In this document: in pieces, positions 37,360 through 47,137 of the stretch | Layout of the letters: each line of letters starts with the position of its first letter | How positions within the stretch are numbered: position 1 is the first letter of the stretch | Assembly: GCA_015060445.1 (NCBI GenBank) | Contig: SUYL01000002.1 | Coordinates: 118,302 to 182,301, forward strand | Direction: 5' to 3' | DNA length: 64,000 bases | From: Bacteroidales bacterium | GTDB taxonomy: Bacteria; Bacteroidota; Bacteroidia; Bacteroidales; UBA932 | Made by a program: the position numbers and the translations under genes | The notes under the pieces: model-generated | What the model was told of the DNA's origin: nothing | The model's input: only the letters and a program-made list of their open reading frames with translations | The model's database searches: none

Positions 37360-38949
37360 ATGGGCAGAAAAAAGAGGGAATTCCCAAACACCTATGTTAT
37401 CATTTTTGCAATAATTCTGGTCTGCGCTCTGGCAACCTGGCTGGTTCCCGGAGGCGAGTATGTAAAGGGCCCCGGTACAGAATCAGTTGCTGTGCAGTTC
37501 AACGAGGTTCCTGCCGAGGGGCAGTGGTGGAGTGTTATGGAGGCTTTCTACAATGGCTTTACAAAACAGAGCGGGATAATATGTTTCATACTGGTTATAG
37601 GGGCCTCTTTTTGGGTGGTGAACAAGAGCAGGGCCATTGATGCAGGAATCTTCTCTTTTCTTGGGATGGTTACCCGCCTTGAGAAGAACAGGGCTCTGGC
37701 CAGAATTGGGGTGAGCAATATGGTGATTGTGCTCATAATGCTTATGTTCAGCCTTTTTGGAGCGGTGTTCGGGATGAGTGAGGAGACCATTGCCTTTGTG
37801 GTTATACTTGTGCCGCTGGCAGTCTCCATGGGATATGATTCAATAGTTGGAGTATGTATGGTTTATGTGGCGGCCCATGTGGGCTTTGCAGGTGCCATAC
37901 TTAACCCCTTTACTATAGGTATAGCGCAGGACCTTGCCGGGCTCCCAATGTTTTCGGGAATAGAGTACAGGTTTTTCTGCTGGGTGGTGCTGAATGTCAT
38001 AGCAATTGCATTTGTGCTGCTGTATGCGGCAAAGGTGAAGAGGAATCCCCAGAAATCCCCTGTGTATGAAACTGATTCTTATTGGAGGGGACATATTCAG
38101 GAGCAGGGGGGAGGAGTGGAGTATTACAGGAACAGGGCATCATGGGTGTCGTTTGCAATTGCTGCAGTTGTTGTGATACTGTTTACTGTAGAGTACAGTG
38201 GACAGACATGGCTCTCAATAGGTGCACAGAAGTATCATACTGCGTGGCTGCTGCCGGCTGTGGCGGTTGCCTTCATTGCAACCTGTGTTGTGGCATTGCG
38301 CAAGTCTGTCCATTTCTATGTATTGTCCCTGCTCGGATTTACCATTGTATATCTTGTTGTTGGAGTACTTGGCTTCGGATGGTATATAGGTGAAATATCT
38401 GCACTTTTCCTTTCTCTCGGAATTCTCAGTGGAATAGCAATGGGATTGTCGGGAAACTCAATAGTGAAGGAACTTATGGATGGAGCCAAGGATATTCTGG
38501 GTGCTGCCCTTATTGTGGGGCTGGCGGCAGGTATCATTTATATTTTGCAGGAGGGGAGAATCATTGACACAATGCTCCACTCAATGGCTGGATGGCTGGA
38601 AGGCTCGGGGGAGACGGGTGCGTTGGGCCTCATGTACGGGATACAGACACTTATAAACCTTGTAATCCCTTCTGCAAGTGCAAAGGCAGCCATAACAATG
38701 CCAATCATGGCACCTTTCTCAGATATAATAGGTGTAAGCAGACAGGCCACTGTAATGGCATTCCAGTTCGGGGACGGTTTTACAAATATGATAACCCCTA
38801 CATCAGGTGTGCTTATTGCAGTGCTGGGGATTGCCCGCATCCCATACGGGAAATGGTTCAAGTGGGTGTTGCCGTTCATTCTCATGCTCATTGTGGTGGG
38901 ATTCCTCCTGCTTGTGCCAACAATTTATATGCAATTGAATGGTTTTTAA
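37360..38949 (+). CDS. YfcC/DcuC-superfamily carrier
   Basis: This 529-residue membrane protein has about 12 helices. The N-terminus reads FPNTYVIIFAIILVCALATWLVPGGEY in two adjoining parts, the usual YfcC family opening. Conserved loops include FGMSEETIAFVVILVPLA near 130 and LINLVIPSASAKAAITMPIMAP near 435. YfcC proteins belong to the C4-dicarboxylate anaerobic carrier superfamily, and some may move basic amino acids or peptides. The substrate is not predictable here. The start at 37360 is supported by the promoter at 37304-37334. Confidence 0.9.
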   Translation: MGRKKREFPNTYVIIFAIILVCALATWLVPGGEYVKGPGTESVAVQFNEVPAEGQWWSVMEAFYNGFTKQSGIICFILVIGASFWVVNKSRAIDAGIFSFLGMVTRLEKNRALARIGVSNMVIVLIMLMFSLFGAVFGMSEETIAFVVILVPLAVSMGYDSIVGVCMVYVAAHVGFAGAILNPFTIGIAQDLAGLPMFSGIEYRFFCWVVLNVIAIAFVLLYAAKVKRNPQKSPVYETDSYWRGHIQEQGGGVEYYRNRASWVSFAIAAVVVILFTVEYSGQTWLSIGAQKYHTAWLLPAVAVAFIATCVVALRKSVHFYVLSLLGFTIVYLVVGVLGFGWYIGEISALFLSLGILSGIAMGLSGNSIVKELMDGAKDILGAALIVGLAAGIIYILQEGRIIDTMLHSMAGWLEGSGETGALGLMYGIQTLINLVIPSASAKAAITMPIMAPFSDIIGVSRQATVMAFQFGDGFTNMITPTSGVLIAVLGIARIPYGKWFKWVLPFILMLIVVGFLLLVPTIYMQLNGF

Positions 38950-38992
38950 GTTTCCCGACAATTGTACAAAATTGTATTTTTTGTCATAAATG

Positions 38993-39023
38993 CTTGTATT
39001 TAAAGAAATTATTTATACCTTTG
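38993..39023 (+). promoter_or_regulatory. promoter of the rpsL-rpsG-fusA-rpsJ operon, with a short leader hairpin
   Basis: CTTG (38993-38996), 19 bp, and TACCTTTG (39016-39023) lie before a 52-bp leader. At the very start of the transcript CCGATT (39028-39033) and AATCGG (39037-39042) can form a 6-bp hairpin. Confidence 0.6.
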
Positions 39024-39075
39024 CAAGCCGATTTATAATCGGGTATTTGTATAAAGTTAAGATTAACAATAAATT

Positions 39076-39459
39076 ATGCCAACAATTCAACAGTTAGTAC
39101 GCAACGGTCGCGAGGTGATTGTAGAGAAATCAAAATCACGCGCACTGGATGCTTGTCCTCAAAGACGTGGAGTTTGTGTACGTGTTTACACTACAACTCC
39201 TAAGAAACCTAACTCAGCTATGCGTAAAGTAGCTCGTGTTAGATTGACAAATCAGAAAGAGGTGAATGCCTACATCCCAGGAGAAGGACACAACTTGCAG
39301 GAGCACTCAATTGTTCTTGTTAGAGGTGGCAGGGTAAAAGACCTTCCTGGAGTACGTTATCACATTCTTAGAGGAGCTTTGGATACAGCAGGTGTTGACG
39401 GACGTAAGAAATCACGTTCACTATACGGCACCAAGAGACCAAAAGCAGCTAAGAAGTAA
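39076..39459 (+). CDS. rpsL: 30S ribosomal protein S12
   Basis: S12 is part of the decoding centre of the 30S subunit. The 127-residue protein matches the family throughout: [20 protein letters not shown] near residues 26-45, with the lysine (K43) known as a streptomycin-resistance site, and [14 protein letters not shown] near 86-99. The wild-type lysines are present at both usual resistance positions (K43 and K91 of this numbering). It is the first gene of the str-type operon, with rpsG 29 bp downstream. Confidence 0.99.
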   Translation: MPTIQQLVRNGREVIVEKSKSRALDACPQRRGVCVRVYTTTPKKPNSAMRKVARVRLTNQKEVNAYIPGEGHNLQEHSIVLVRGGRVKDLPGVRYHILRGALDTAGVDGRKKSRSLYGTKRPKAAKK

Positions 39460-39488
39460 GTCATTAATTTTTTAAAATTTCTAAAGAA

Positions 39489-39965
39489 ATGAGAAAAGCA
39501 AAGCCTAAAAAGAGGATTCTACTTCCTGATCCAAAATTCCACGACGTGATGGTAACACGTTTCGTGAATAACTTGATGTTGCAGGGGAAGAAGAGTATCG
39601 CTTACGCTATTTTTTATGACGCAATCGACATGATTGGCGAGAAGATGAAAGATTCTGACAAGGCTCCACTTGAAATTTGGAAGAAAGCTCTTGAGAATGT
39701 AACCCCACAGGTTGAGGTAAAAAGCCGCAGAGTGGGTGGTGCAAACTTCCAGGTTCCTACTGAGGTACGCCCAGAGAGAAAGATTTCACTTTCTATGAAG
39801 AACATGATTCTTTATGCCCGCAAGAGATCTGGTCGTTCAATGGCTGAAAAATTAGCTGCAGAGATACTGGCTGCATACAATAATGAAGGTGCTGCCTTCA
39901 AAAGAAAAGAGGATATGCATAAGATGGCTGAGGCCAACAAAGCATTTGCTCACTTCCGTTTTTAG
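39489..39965 (+). CDS. rpsG: 30S ribosomal protein S7
   Basis: S7 binds the 3' domain of 16S rRNA and organises the head of the 30S subunit. The 158-residue protein has the typical start [16 protein letters not shown] and the conserved [16 protein letters not shown] later block reads [17 protein letters not shown]. The length is normal. It lies 17 bp before fusA. Confidence 0.99.
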   Translation: MRKAKPKKRILLPDPKFHDVMVTRFVNNLMLQGKKSIAYAIFYDAIDMIGEKMKDSDKAPLEIWKKALENVTPQVEVKSRRVGGANFQVPTEVRPERKISLSMKNMILYARKRSGRSMAEKLAAEILAAYNNEGAAFKRKEDMHKMAEANKAFAHFRF

Positions 39966-39982
39966 TATCCAGATAGAACAAA

Positions 39983-42100
39983 ATGGCAAGAGATTTAAAG
40001 TATACTAGAAATATCGGTATCATGGCACATATTGATGCCGGTAAGACAACAACTTCCGAGAGGATTTTGTTCTACACAGGTAAAACCCACAAGATTGGTG
40101 AGGTACATGAGGGTGGTGCTACCATGGACTGGATGGTTCAGGAGCAGGAGAGAGGTATTACAATTACTTCTGCTGCTACTACAGCTTTCTGGAAATACAA
40201 TGGTGACCAGTACCAGATCAACCTTATTGATACCCCGGGCCACGTGGACTTTACTGTAGAGGTAGAGAGATCATTGCGTGTTCTTGATGGTACAATTGCC
40301 ACTTTCTGTGCTGTAGGACGTGTTCAACCACAGTCTGAGACAGTATGGAGACAGGCAGACAAACACAGGGTTCCAAAAATCGCTTATGTTAACAAGATGG
40401 ACCGCGTTGGTGCGGACTTCCTTGCAGTAGTTTCAGAGATGAAGGAGAAATTGGGTGCTAACGCAGTTCCAATCGCCCTTCCAATCGGTGCTGAGGACAA
40501 GTTCCAGGGTATCGTAGACCTTATCGCAATGAAAGGTTACTTCTACGATCAGGAGAGCAAGGATCTTGTCAACTATGAGGTAAGGGATATTCCAGAGAAT
40601 ATGGTTGCAGAGTGCGAAGAGTGGAGAAGCAAACTTATTGAGGCTGCTGCTGAGCACGATGAGGCACTTATGGAGAAATTCTTTGAGGATCCTGATTCAA
40701 TCACAGCAGATGAGATTATCGCTGCTATCAGAAAAGCTACAATTGCTATGGATATTGTTCCTATCACTTGTGGTTCTTCATTCAAGAATAAAGGTGTACA
40801 GTTCCTTTTGGATGCTGTAATGAGATATCTTCCATCTCCACTTGACAAAGGTCAGGTTGAGGGTACAAACCCTAATACCGGAGATACAGAGGTAAGGAAA
40901 TTCAATGTAAAAGAGCCTTTCTGTGCATTGGTGTTCAAGATTGCAACAGACCCATTTGTAGGCCGTCTTGCCTTCATGAGAGCTTACTCAGGTAAACTTG
41001 ATGCAGGTTCTTATGTACTGAATACACGTTCAGGCAAGAAAGAGCGTATTTCACGTCTGTTCCAGATGCACTCAAACAAACAGAATCCTATTGAGTTCGT
41101 TGAGGCTGGTGACATCTGTGCAGCAGTAGGTTTCAAAGAGCTTAGAACAGGTGATACAGTATGTATAGAGTCAAACCCAATCGTTCTTGAGCAGATGACT
41201 TTCCCTGATCCTGTAATTGGATTGGCAGTAGAGCCTAAGACTCAGAAAGACCTTGACAAATTGGGTATTGCTCTTGGTAAACTTGCTGAGGAGGACCCTA
41301 CATTTACAGTTAAGGCTGATCATGAGACAGGCCAGACCGTTATCAGCGGTATGGGTGAGCTTCACTTGGATATTATTGTTGACCGTTTGAGAAGAGAGTT
41401 CGGCGTAGAGATTAACCAGGGTGCACCTCAGGTTAACTACAAAGAGGCTATCCGCTCTACAGTACAGCACAGAGAGGTGTTCAAGAAACAGTCTGGTGGT
41501 AAAGGTAAATTTGCTGATATCATTGTTGAGATTGGACCTGCAGACGAGGGTGTTACCGGACTTCAGTTCATTGACGAGGTTAAAGGTGGTAACGTTCCTA
41601 AGGAGTTTATCCCTGCAGTTGAGAAAGGTTTCAAATCTGCAATGGCAAATGGTGTATTGGCAGGTTATGAGGTTACTTCACTTAAGGTTAAACTTAAAGA
41701 CGGTAGCTTCCACCCAGTAGACTCTGATGCCCTTTCATTTGAGATTGCTGCAAGACAGGCATTCCGTAAAGCACTTCCTAAAGCAACTCCAGTAATCATG
41801 GAGCCTATTATGGCCCTTGAGGTTGTAACTCCAGAGGATTACATGGGAGACATCATTGGTGACTTGAACAAACGTAGAGGTCAGATCACCAGCATGGATG
41901 CCAACGGTAATGCAAGAGTTGTTAAGGCAAATGTTCCATTGTCTGAGCAGTTCGGTTACGTAACTATCCTAAGAACAATCTCATCTGGTAGAGCAACCAG
42001 CACAATGCAGTTCTCACACTATGCAGACCTTCCTGCAGCTCTTGCTAAAGACGTTATTGAGCAGTCTGGCAACAAGAGAATTGGTGAGGATGATGAGTAA
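39983..42100 (+). CDS. fusA: elongation factor G
   Basis: EF-G is the GTPase that translocates tRNAs and mRNA during elongation and helps recycle ribosomes. The 705-residue protein has the five-domain layout. The P-loop is AHIDAGKTT (about 15-23), with DTPGHVDF near 84-91 and NKMDR near 138. Domain IV and V blocks such as [10 protein letters not shown] and PLSEQFGY follow. The gene sits between rpsG and rpsJ in the conserved order. Codon use is strongly biased, as expected for a highly expressed gene. Confidence 0.99.
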   Translation: MARDLKYTRNIGIMAHIDAGKTTTSERILFYTGKTHKIGEVHEGGATMDWMVQEQERGITITSAATTAFWKYNGDQYQINLIDTPGHVDFTVEVERSLRVLDGTIATFCAVGRVQPQSETVWRQADKHRVPKIAYVNKMDRVGADFLAVVSEMKEKLGANAVPIALPIGAEDKFQGIVDLIAMKGYFYDQESKDLVNYEVRDIPENMVAECEEWRSKLIEAAAEHDEALMEKFFEDPDSITADEIIAAIRKATIAMDIVPITCGSSFKNKGVQFLLDAVMRYLPSPLDKGQVEGTNPNTGDTEVRKFNVKEPFCALVFKIATDPFVGRLAFMRAYSGKLDAGSYVLNTRSGKKERISRLFQMHSNKQNPIEFVEAGDICAAVGFKELRTGDTVCIESNPIVLEQMTFPDPVIGLAVEPKTQKDLDKLGIALGKLAEEDPTFTVKADHETGQTVISGMGELHLDIIVDRLRREFGVEINQGAPQVNYKEAIRSTVQHREVFKKQSGGKGKFADIIVEIGPADEGVTGLQFIDEVKGGNVPKEFIPAVEKGFKSAMANGVLAGYEVTSLKVKLKDGSFHPVDSDALSFEIAARQAFRKALPKATPVIMEPIMALEVVTPEDYMGDIIGDLNKRRGQITSMDANGNARVVKANVPLSEQFGYVTILRTISSGRATSTMQFSHYADLPAALAKDVIEQSGNKRIGEDDE

Positions 42101-42134
42101 AAATGAATTATTAATTGGTTAACAATTATATACA

Positions 42135-42440
42135 ATGAGCCAAAAAATAAGAATTAAACTAAAATCTTACGATCACGCTTTGGTTGACAAATCAGCTGAC
42201 AAGATCGTAAAAACAGTAAAAGCTACTGGTGCTGTTGTTAGCGGTCCTATTCCACTTCCTACAGACAAGAAGATCTTTACTGTAAACCGCTCAACTTTCG
42301 TTAACAAGAAATCACGCGAGCAGTTTGAGCTAAATTCTTTCCGCCGTCTTTTGGATATCTACAGCTCTACTCCTAAAACTGTAGACGCTCTTATGAAACT
42401 TGAGCTTCCTAGCGGTGTTGAGGTTGAGATCAAAGTTTGA
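42135..42440 (+). CDS. rpsJ: 30S ribosomal protein S10
   Basis: S10 is a head protein of the 30S subunit and also NusE in antitermination. The 101-residue protein has the family start [16 protein letters not shown] and the conserved [13 protein letters not shown] segment. In Bacteroides this gene is followed directly by rplC and the S10-spc genes. Here it is followed by a hairpin and a tRNA, so the operon ends here. Confidence 0.99.
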   Translation: MSQKIRIKLKSYDHALVDKSADKIVKTVKATGAVVSGPIPLPTDKKIFTVNRSTFVNKKSREQFELNSFRRLLDIYSSTPKTVDALMKLELPSGVEVEIKV

Positions 42441-42453
42441 TGATATAGCTTGT

Positions 42454-42484
42454 ACGGCCCTCAGAGATCCCTTTGGGGGCCCGT
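42454..42484 (+). terminator. possible terminator hairpin after rpsJ
   Basis: GGCCCTC (42456-42462) pairs with GGGGGCC (42475-42481), and the flanking AC and GT extend the stem past one bulge. No T run follows, so termination is only a guess. Confidence 0.35.
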
Positions 42485-42500
42485 CAGGCATATAATAAAT

Positions 42501-42531
42501 TTTGCAGGTGTAAAAATTTTAACTATTTTTG
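42501..42531 (+). promoter_or_regulatory. promoter of the CAT-anticodon tRNA
   Basis: TTTG (42501-42504), 19 bp, TATTTTTG (42524-42531) match both elements exactly. They lie 12 bp before the tRNA 5' end. Confidence 0.75.
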
Positions 42532-42543
42532 CACTCTCATTCG

Positions 42544-42618
42544 GGTCCTATAGCTCAGTTGGTTAGTAGCACCTGACTCATAATCAGGGGGTCGCTGGTT
42601 CAAGCCCAGCTGGGACCA
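42544..42618 (+). tRNA. tRNA with CAT anticodon (tRNA-Met elongator or tRNA-Ile2)
   Basis: The acceptor stem GGTCCTA pairs with TGGGACC with one T-G wobble. The anticodon arm is CCTGA-CTCATAA-TCAGG, so the anticodon is CAT. The T-arm is GCTGG-TTCAAGC-CCAGC. CCA is not encoded (ACCACTTA follows). The D-arm reads GCTC ... GTAGC, one base more than the usual GAGC, which leaves a bulged T. The T-arm and variable loop resemble tRNA-Ile2, whose C34 becomes lysidine, so the amino acid identity is open. It is transcribed alone from its own promoter. Confidence 0.85.
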
Positions 42619-42633
42619 CTTAAATGAGCAAAG

Positions 42634-42663
42634 AAAGCCTTGCAGAAATGCAGGGCTTTTTTT
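42634..42663 (+). terminator. intrinsic terminator after the CAT tRNA
   Basis: AAAGCCTTGCA and TGCAGGGCTTT form an 11-bp stem (one T-G pair) capped by GAAA, followed by a T run. Confidence 0.85.
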
Positions 42664-42664
42664 G

Positions 42665-42672
42665 TATCTTTA
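42665..42672 (+). promoter_or_regulatory. possible -7 element of the M48 peptidase gene
   Basis: TATCTTTA resembles TAnnTTTG and follows the tRNA terminator directly, 27 bp before the ATG at 42700. Confidence 0.35.
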
Positions 42673-42699
42673 CAAACAGATAGCAATATTTGAAAAAGT

Positions 42700-43497
42700 A
42701 TGAAGAAATCTATTAAAGTACTGGCATTTTTGTCGGCTGTTGTATTTATGGCAGTTTCATGCGGAGTGGTATCATTTACCGGCCGCAAGCAGATGCTCCT
42801 TTTTTCAGACAGCGAGATTATGGCTTTGTCGGACCAGTCTTATGCAGAGTTCAAGGGTACGGCAGAGGTTTCTACCAATGCTGCTGCAACCAAAATGGTA
42901 AAGGAGGTTGGGCGGAAGATGGTGGCTGCGCTGGAGTCATATCTTAAGAAAAATGGGCAGGAGAGTGCCCTGACAGGGCTCAATTGGGAGTTTATGCTGG
43001 TTAAATCACAGGAGGTGAATGCTTTCTGCCTTCCGTCGGGAAAAATAGTGTTTTATGAGGGGATATTGAAGTATGCTGACACTCCAGATTATGTTGCTGT
43101 TGTAATGGGGCACGAGATGGCGCATGCCATTGCCAAGCATGGTAATGAGAGGATGAGCCAGCAGTCTGTTATGAATATTCTTGGGAGCGTTGCCAGTGAG
43201 GCAATTGGGGAAAAGAAGGGGGCAAGGGCTCAGGCGCTCTTTAATGTTGGTTTTGGAATAGGTTCACAGGCCGGAGTTCTACTTCCTTATTCAAGGAAAC
43301 ATGAGTATGAGGCAGATAAAATTGGTATGTATATAATGGATATTGCAGGTTATGATGTTAATGCCGCTCCTGCTTTCTGGGAGAAGATGCTTGATGGCAA
43401 TGGCGCTGAACGGAGTGATTTCTTCAGTACCCACCCAAGTGATGCCAAAAGGATAGCGGCCCTTAAGGAGGCTGTCAACAACAGACCCCAATTGTAG
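42700..43497 (+). CDS. M48 family metallopeptidase lipoprotein
   Basis: This 265-residue protein has a lipoprotein signal with the cysteine in FMAVSCGVVS (about residue 21). The zinc motif HEMAH is at 138-142, and the third ligand glutamate is in YEADKIGM near 204. FCLPSGKIVFYEGIL precedes the motif, as in LoiP/YcaL-type M48 peptidases. Such enzymes degrade misassembled outer-membrane proteins in the periplasm. The length is complete. It stands alone between the tRNA terminator and an unknown lipoprotein gene. Confidence 0.93.
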   Translation: MKKSIKVLAFLSAVVFMAVSCGVVSFTGRKQMLLFSDSEIMALSDQSYAEFKGTAEVSTNAAATKMVKEVGRKMVAALESYLKKNGQESALTGLNWEFMLVKSQEVNAFCLPSGKIVFYEGILKYADTPDYVAVVMGHEMAHAIAKHGNERMSQQSVMNILGSVASEAIGEKKGARAQALFNVGFGIGSQAGVLLPYSRKHEYEADKIGMYIMDIAGYDVNAAPAFWEKMLDGNGAERSDFFSTHPSDAKRIAALKEAVNNRPQL

Positions 43498-43601
43498 GGA
43501 TTTTCTTTTTTCAAAAACAGAAAAACAGGCATTGTAAGGTTATATTTTACCGGTTTTATTTAGAAAACAGCACCTCTTTCCTAAATTTCAATTAAAAAAC
43601 T

Positions 43602-44687
43602 ATGGAAAGAGGTGTTTTTATTTATCTGTTGGCGGGTGTGGCGGCAATAATGGCTGCAGGTTGTGAAAAGGAGAGTAAAGATAATGAGTTGTCGGGGAGC
43701 ACAGGCCCTGTGGAAAAGGATACGGTTGCACACATACCTGTGGAAAGGCTTATTTTCAGGATGAATGGGGAGATTTGCAGCGGAGGGGAGAACGATTCCC
43801 TAAAATTGTATGAGGAGGGGCTCAGGACCTTTGAAATTGCAGGCTATGAACCTGGCAATGCAGATGTTCCGGTAGTGGATTCTGTGAATTTCTACAGGGA
43901 TGTGTATGCATTTTCGTATACAGGGGATTCCGTTTATGTTTTGGGAGGAAGTTATGCTGCCCCCAAGAACCATTATGTTTCTGCGGTAGGGGAAGGGTTC
44001 CGGGGGTGGAAGGGGAGAGCCTTAGGTGAACTCCCCCCTGTGCAGTTCTACAATTATGTAAACCGCAGTTACGATTATGCCTCCGTAGAGACTCAAGATG
44101 GGGTGCAGAGAGTCAGGTGGAGAGATATCGGGAAATTGAGGAGGTACAGGATTGAAATTATTCTCAGGCAGGAGATTCCCAACAGATTCACATTCCATTT
44201 TTACGAATTGGAGAACAGGGTTACTCTTCCCGATACAATAAAGGTTGCCCCCGGCGAAACGGTGCAACTGCAGCCTCATTTGCAGGCCCCTGAGGAGTTT
44301 GGAATCTTACAGTGGGCAAAAGGGCATGCTGGAAAATCTTACACTCCGCTCAATGAAAACACGGTGAGAATGCATTTTGAGGAGGGTATGGGTAATCCTA
44401 ACCTTACAGAAGAGGGGAAAAGATACACCAATTCCAAAATTTATCTTACACTTGGGGGTATTCTTTCTGTTGCTGCAGACTGGGATCCCTGCAAGGCTGC
44501 TGCAAAGGGTGGGGCAATCTGCAATACCGTCCCAATTTGTGTAATTGCAATGCCCGAAGGGGACCCTCAGGTGGAGAGGCTCACCAGGTCATTTGCCTTT
44601 CCCGGAGGGAGTGTAGCCAGTTTGGCTCCAACCCCTTTCTTCTGCAATTCTGTAGTACAGATAGTCCCGACGAAGGGGAGACAATAA
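43602..44687 (+). CDS. lipoprotein of unknown function
   Basis: This 361-residue protein starts with a hydrophobic signal and a lipobox cysteine in AAIMAAGCEKES (about residue 21). The mature part is beta-rich, with segments like VDSVNFYRDVYAFSYTGDSV and a mid-domain strand pair near RWRDIGKLRRYRIEI. Near 220 the segment LPDTIKVAPGETVQLQPH looks like an immunoglobulin-like strand. I do not recognise a family. It is probably attached to the outer membrane. It is convergent with the DoxX gene, 6 bp apart, and has no clear promoter. Confidence 0.6.
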   Translation: MERGVFIYLLAGVAAIMAAGCEKESKDNELSGSTGPVEKDTVAHIPVERLIFRMNGEICSGGENDSLKLYEEGLRTFEIAGYEPGNADVPVVDSVNFYRDVYAFSYTGDSVYVLGGSYAAPKNHYVSAVGEGFRGWKGRALGELPPVQFYNYVNRSYDYASVETQDGVQRVRWRDIGKLRRYRIEIILRQEIPNRFTFHFYELENRVTLPDTIKVAPGETVQLQPHLQAPEEFGILQWAKGHAGKSYTPLNENTVRMHFEEGMGNPNLTEEGKRYTNSKIYLTLGGILSVAADWDPCKAAAKGGAICNTVPICVIAMPEGDPQVERLTRSFAFPGGSVASLAPTPFFCNSVVQIVPTKGRQ

Positions 44688-44693
44688 TGCCCT

Positions 44694-45110
44694 TTATACT
44701 TTGGCTGCAAAGAAATAATCTGCAGCAAACGAGCCGGGACCAAGGATGTACATGATTATGAAAATGAAAAGATACAGCATTGCCATCTCCTTGGCCGAAA
44801 ACGGGTCTGCAGCATGTACGAACAGGGCTGCTACAGCCATTGTAAAGATCATTGGAATCATGGAGAGCCTGTAGAGGAATCCTGTTATGAATCCCAGTGT
44901 GCAGAATACCTCTGCAAAGATTGCCAGGGCAAGGGAAACCGTGCTCCCCAGACCCATTATGCTTGGGAATGATGCCGCCATGGCCTTGAAATTGGCAAGT
45001 TTCTGGAGTCCATGGGTGAGAAACATTGCTCCAAAGGCAATTCTGGCAAACAGGAGCATTACTGAAAGGGCGAAATTATGATAGGTCGGGAATAGGAAAT
45101 TTTGTAACAT
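44694..45110 (-). CDS. DoxX family membrane protein
   Basis: This 138-residue protein has four membrane helices. The conserved opening is LLFARIAFGAMFLTHGLQKL near residues 19-38, followed by ALAIFAEVFCTLGFITGFLYR. This matches DoxX-like proteins, quinone-linked in some thiosulfate-oxidising archaea but of unknown role in Bacteroidota. The ATG at 45110 is chosen, since the longer frame adds a non-family N-terminus overlapping the divergent gene's leader. Confidence 0.85.
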   Translation of the reverse strand: MLQNFLFPTYHNFALSVMLLFARIAFGAMFLTHGLQKLANFKAMAASFPSIMGLGSTVSLALAIFAEVFCTLGFITGFLYRLSMIPMIFTMAVAALFVHAADPFSAKEMAMLYLFIFIIMYILGPGSFAADYFFAAKV

Positions 45111-45195
45111 AACTTGAGTTTTTTTATTTCTAACAACCGGATATGCGGGATTGTTCGCAAAAATCCGTATCTTCAAACCTCAAATTGCAAATGAT

Positions 45196-46413
45196 ATGAA
45201 AGAGTTGAAATGTCCTAAATGCGGCAATGTGTTTGTTGTAGATGAAGCAGATTATATTTCAATAGCAAACCAGGTGCGCAACAATGAGTTCCATAATGAT
45301 CTTGAGGCGAGGATAAGGGAGATGGAGAAGACTGCCCGCAGCCAGAGGGAGGCAGACACTTTGCGTGTGAGGGAGGAATTTATTGCCAAGATGGGGCAGA
45401 AGGAGCAGCAGATAGCCCTTCTCAAGGCAGAGTTGCAGAAGAAGGATGACCAGACAAAAATTGCCCTGCTGGAGGAGAAGAATAGGGTTCAGCAGGAACT
45501 TCAGGCCAAGGATGCCGCTATAGCGCAACTTAACGGCCGGGTTGCCAGTGAGAGGCAGGAGGCAAAGATAAGGGAGAACAGCCTTAAGGAGCAGTATGAT
45601 TTCCAACTCAAACAGAAACAGGATGAGGTAAATTACTATAAGGACCTCAAGACAAAGATGTCAACCAAAATGGTTGGTGAAACGTTGGAGATACATTGCA
45701 GCACCGAGTTTAACCGTATGCGTACGGCAATGTTCCCTAATGCCTATTTTGAGAAGGACAATGATGCCAGGGGTGGTAGCAAGGGAGATTTTATATTCCG
45801 CGATTTTCAGGACGGTACCGAGTATATCTCAATTATGTTTGAGATGAAGAATGAAATGGACCAGACTGCCACAAAGCACCGCAATGAGGATTTCTTTGAG
45901 AAACTCCATAAGGACCGTACAGAAAAGGGGTGTGAATATGCTGTGCTTGTTTCTCTGCTGGAGCCTGAGAGTGAATATTATAATGGGGGAATTGTGGATG
46001 TCTCTTACCGTTACCCAAAAATGTATGTAGTGCGTCCGCAGTTCTTCATGCCGCTTATCTCACTCCTTACGCAAGCCTCAAAAAAGGGGCTTGAGTACAA
46101 GCAGGCACTTATTGCTGCCCAAAGGCAGAGCATTGATGTTACCAATTTTGAGGCAGATCTGGCAGATTTCAAGGATAAGTTTGCCCGCAATTACCGTATT
46201 GCCAGCGAGAAGTTCCGCACAGCAATAGAGGAGATAGACAAGTCCATATCACATCTTCAGAAGATAAAGGATGCTCTCATAGGCTCTGAGAATAATTTGA
46301 GGCTGGCCAATGACAAGGCGGAGGGGCTTACCATAAAGAAACTTACCAGAAACAATCCTACCATGAAGGAGAAATTTGAGCAGGTACAGCAAACAAAAGC
46401 GGAAAATGAATAA
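45196..46413 (+). CDS. DUF2130 domain-containing protein
   Basis: This 405-residue protein starts with a zinc-ribbon-like [10 protein letters not shown] long coiled coil spans about 35-165, rich in E, K and Q. Residues of about 165-330 form the DUF2130 domain, with [14 protein letters not shown], a [11 protein letters not shown] block and an EMKNE motif. These resemble the acidic and lysine residues of PD-(D/E)xK nucleases, so a nuclease fold is possible; this is inference. The helical tail resumes coiled coil. Its last 8 bp overlap the HAD hydrolase gene. The ATG at 45196 starts the zinc ribbon correctly. Confidence 0.85.
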   Translation: MKELKCPKCGNVFVVDEADYISIANQVRNNEFHNDLEARIREMEKTARSQREADTLRVREEFIAKMGQKEQQIALLKAELQKKDDQTKIALLEEKNRVQQELQAKDAAIAQLNGRVASERQEAKIRENSLKEQYDFQLKQKQDEVNYYKDLKTKMSTKMVGETLEIHCSTEFNRMRTAMFPNAYFEKDNDARGGSKGDFIFRDFQDGTEYISIMFEMKNEMDQTATKHRNEDFFEKLHKDRTEKGCEYAVLVSLLEPESEYYNGGIVDVSYRYPKMYVVRPQFFMPLISLLTQASKKGLEYKQALIAAQRQSIDVTNFEADLADFKDKFARNYRIASEKFRTAIEEIDKSISHLQKIKDALIGSENNLRLANDKAEGLTIKKLTRNNPTMKEKFEQVQQTKAENE

Positions 46414-47137
46414 AATTCAGGATGCCCTAAGACAGGTAAAATATATTGCCTTTGATGCAGATGATACCCTTTGGGTGAATGAACCATATTTCCGGGAGGC
46501 GGAGAGGGAGTATTGTGCCCTTCTGGAGAGGTTTGCTGCTGGGGAGGAGATAATTTCAACCCTTTACAGCATTGAGATGAAGAATCTTGCTCCTTATGGA
46601 TACGGAGCAAAGGCATTTACCCTTTCCCTCATGGAGACTGCAATCAAATTCAGCAACTTGAGCAAAAAATCTCCCCTTACACCGCAGGAGATGCAGCGTA
46701 TAATTGAAATAGGCACATCCCTAATCAGTATCCCGATAGATATTCTTCCAGGAGTGGAACAATTGCTGAAGGAGTTGTCGGGAAGTGGTAAATATACCCT
46801 TGTGGTGGCTACAAAAGGGGATCTTCTTGATCAGCAGAGGAAATTGGAACGTTCAGGTCTTGCCGGTTATTTTCATCATATAGAGGTGATGAGTGACAAG
46901 AACAGGGAGGCTTATCTGAGTTTGCTGGGGAGTTTGGATTGCTCTCCGGAGGAGTTCCTTATGATAGGCAATTCAATGAAATCGGACATAATTCCGGTAC
47001 TTGATATTGGGGCCTATGCCCTCCATGTGCCATTCTATTCCACTTGGGAGCATGAGAAGGTTGATGGAGAGGTGGTACACCCCAATCTGTTTACATGTGA
47101 AGGCAGTTCGCAGTTGCCGGAACTTTTTAGAATTTGA
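46406..47137 (+). CDS. HAD family hydrolase
   Basis: This 243-residue protein has the four HAD motifs: [10 protein letters not shown] with the nucleophile D17 and D19, TKGDLLDQ near 140 (Thr of motif II), the lysine in MSDKN near 170, and [14 protein letters not shown] near 185-200 with the metal aspartate. The substrate is unknown; YjjG-like nucleotidases and phosphoglycolate phosphatases are both possible. It overlaps the DUF2130 gene by 8 bp and so is translated with it. It is convergent with the DUF5686 gene; the two stop regions overlap by 11 bp. Confidence 0.9.
   Translation: MNKIQDALRQVKYIAFDADDTLWVNEPYFREAEREYCALLERFAAGEEIISTLYSIEMKNLAPYGYGAKAFTLSLMETAIKFSNLSKKSPLTPQEMQRIIEIGTSLISIPIDILPGVEQLLKELSGSGKYTLVVATKGDLLDQQRKLERSGLAGYFHHIEVMSDKNREAYLSLLGSLDCSPEEFLMIGNSMKSDIIPVLDIGAYALHVPFYSTWEHEKVDGEVVHPNLFTCEGSSQLPELFRI

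Noticed and set aside
42544..42618. tRNA as attachment site of a mobile island
   Set aside because: No integrase, no repeated tRNA end and no foreign genes are found next to it.
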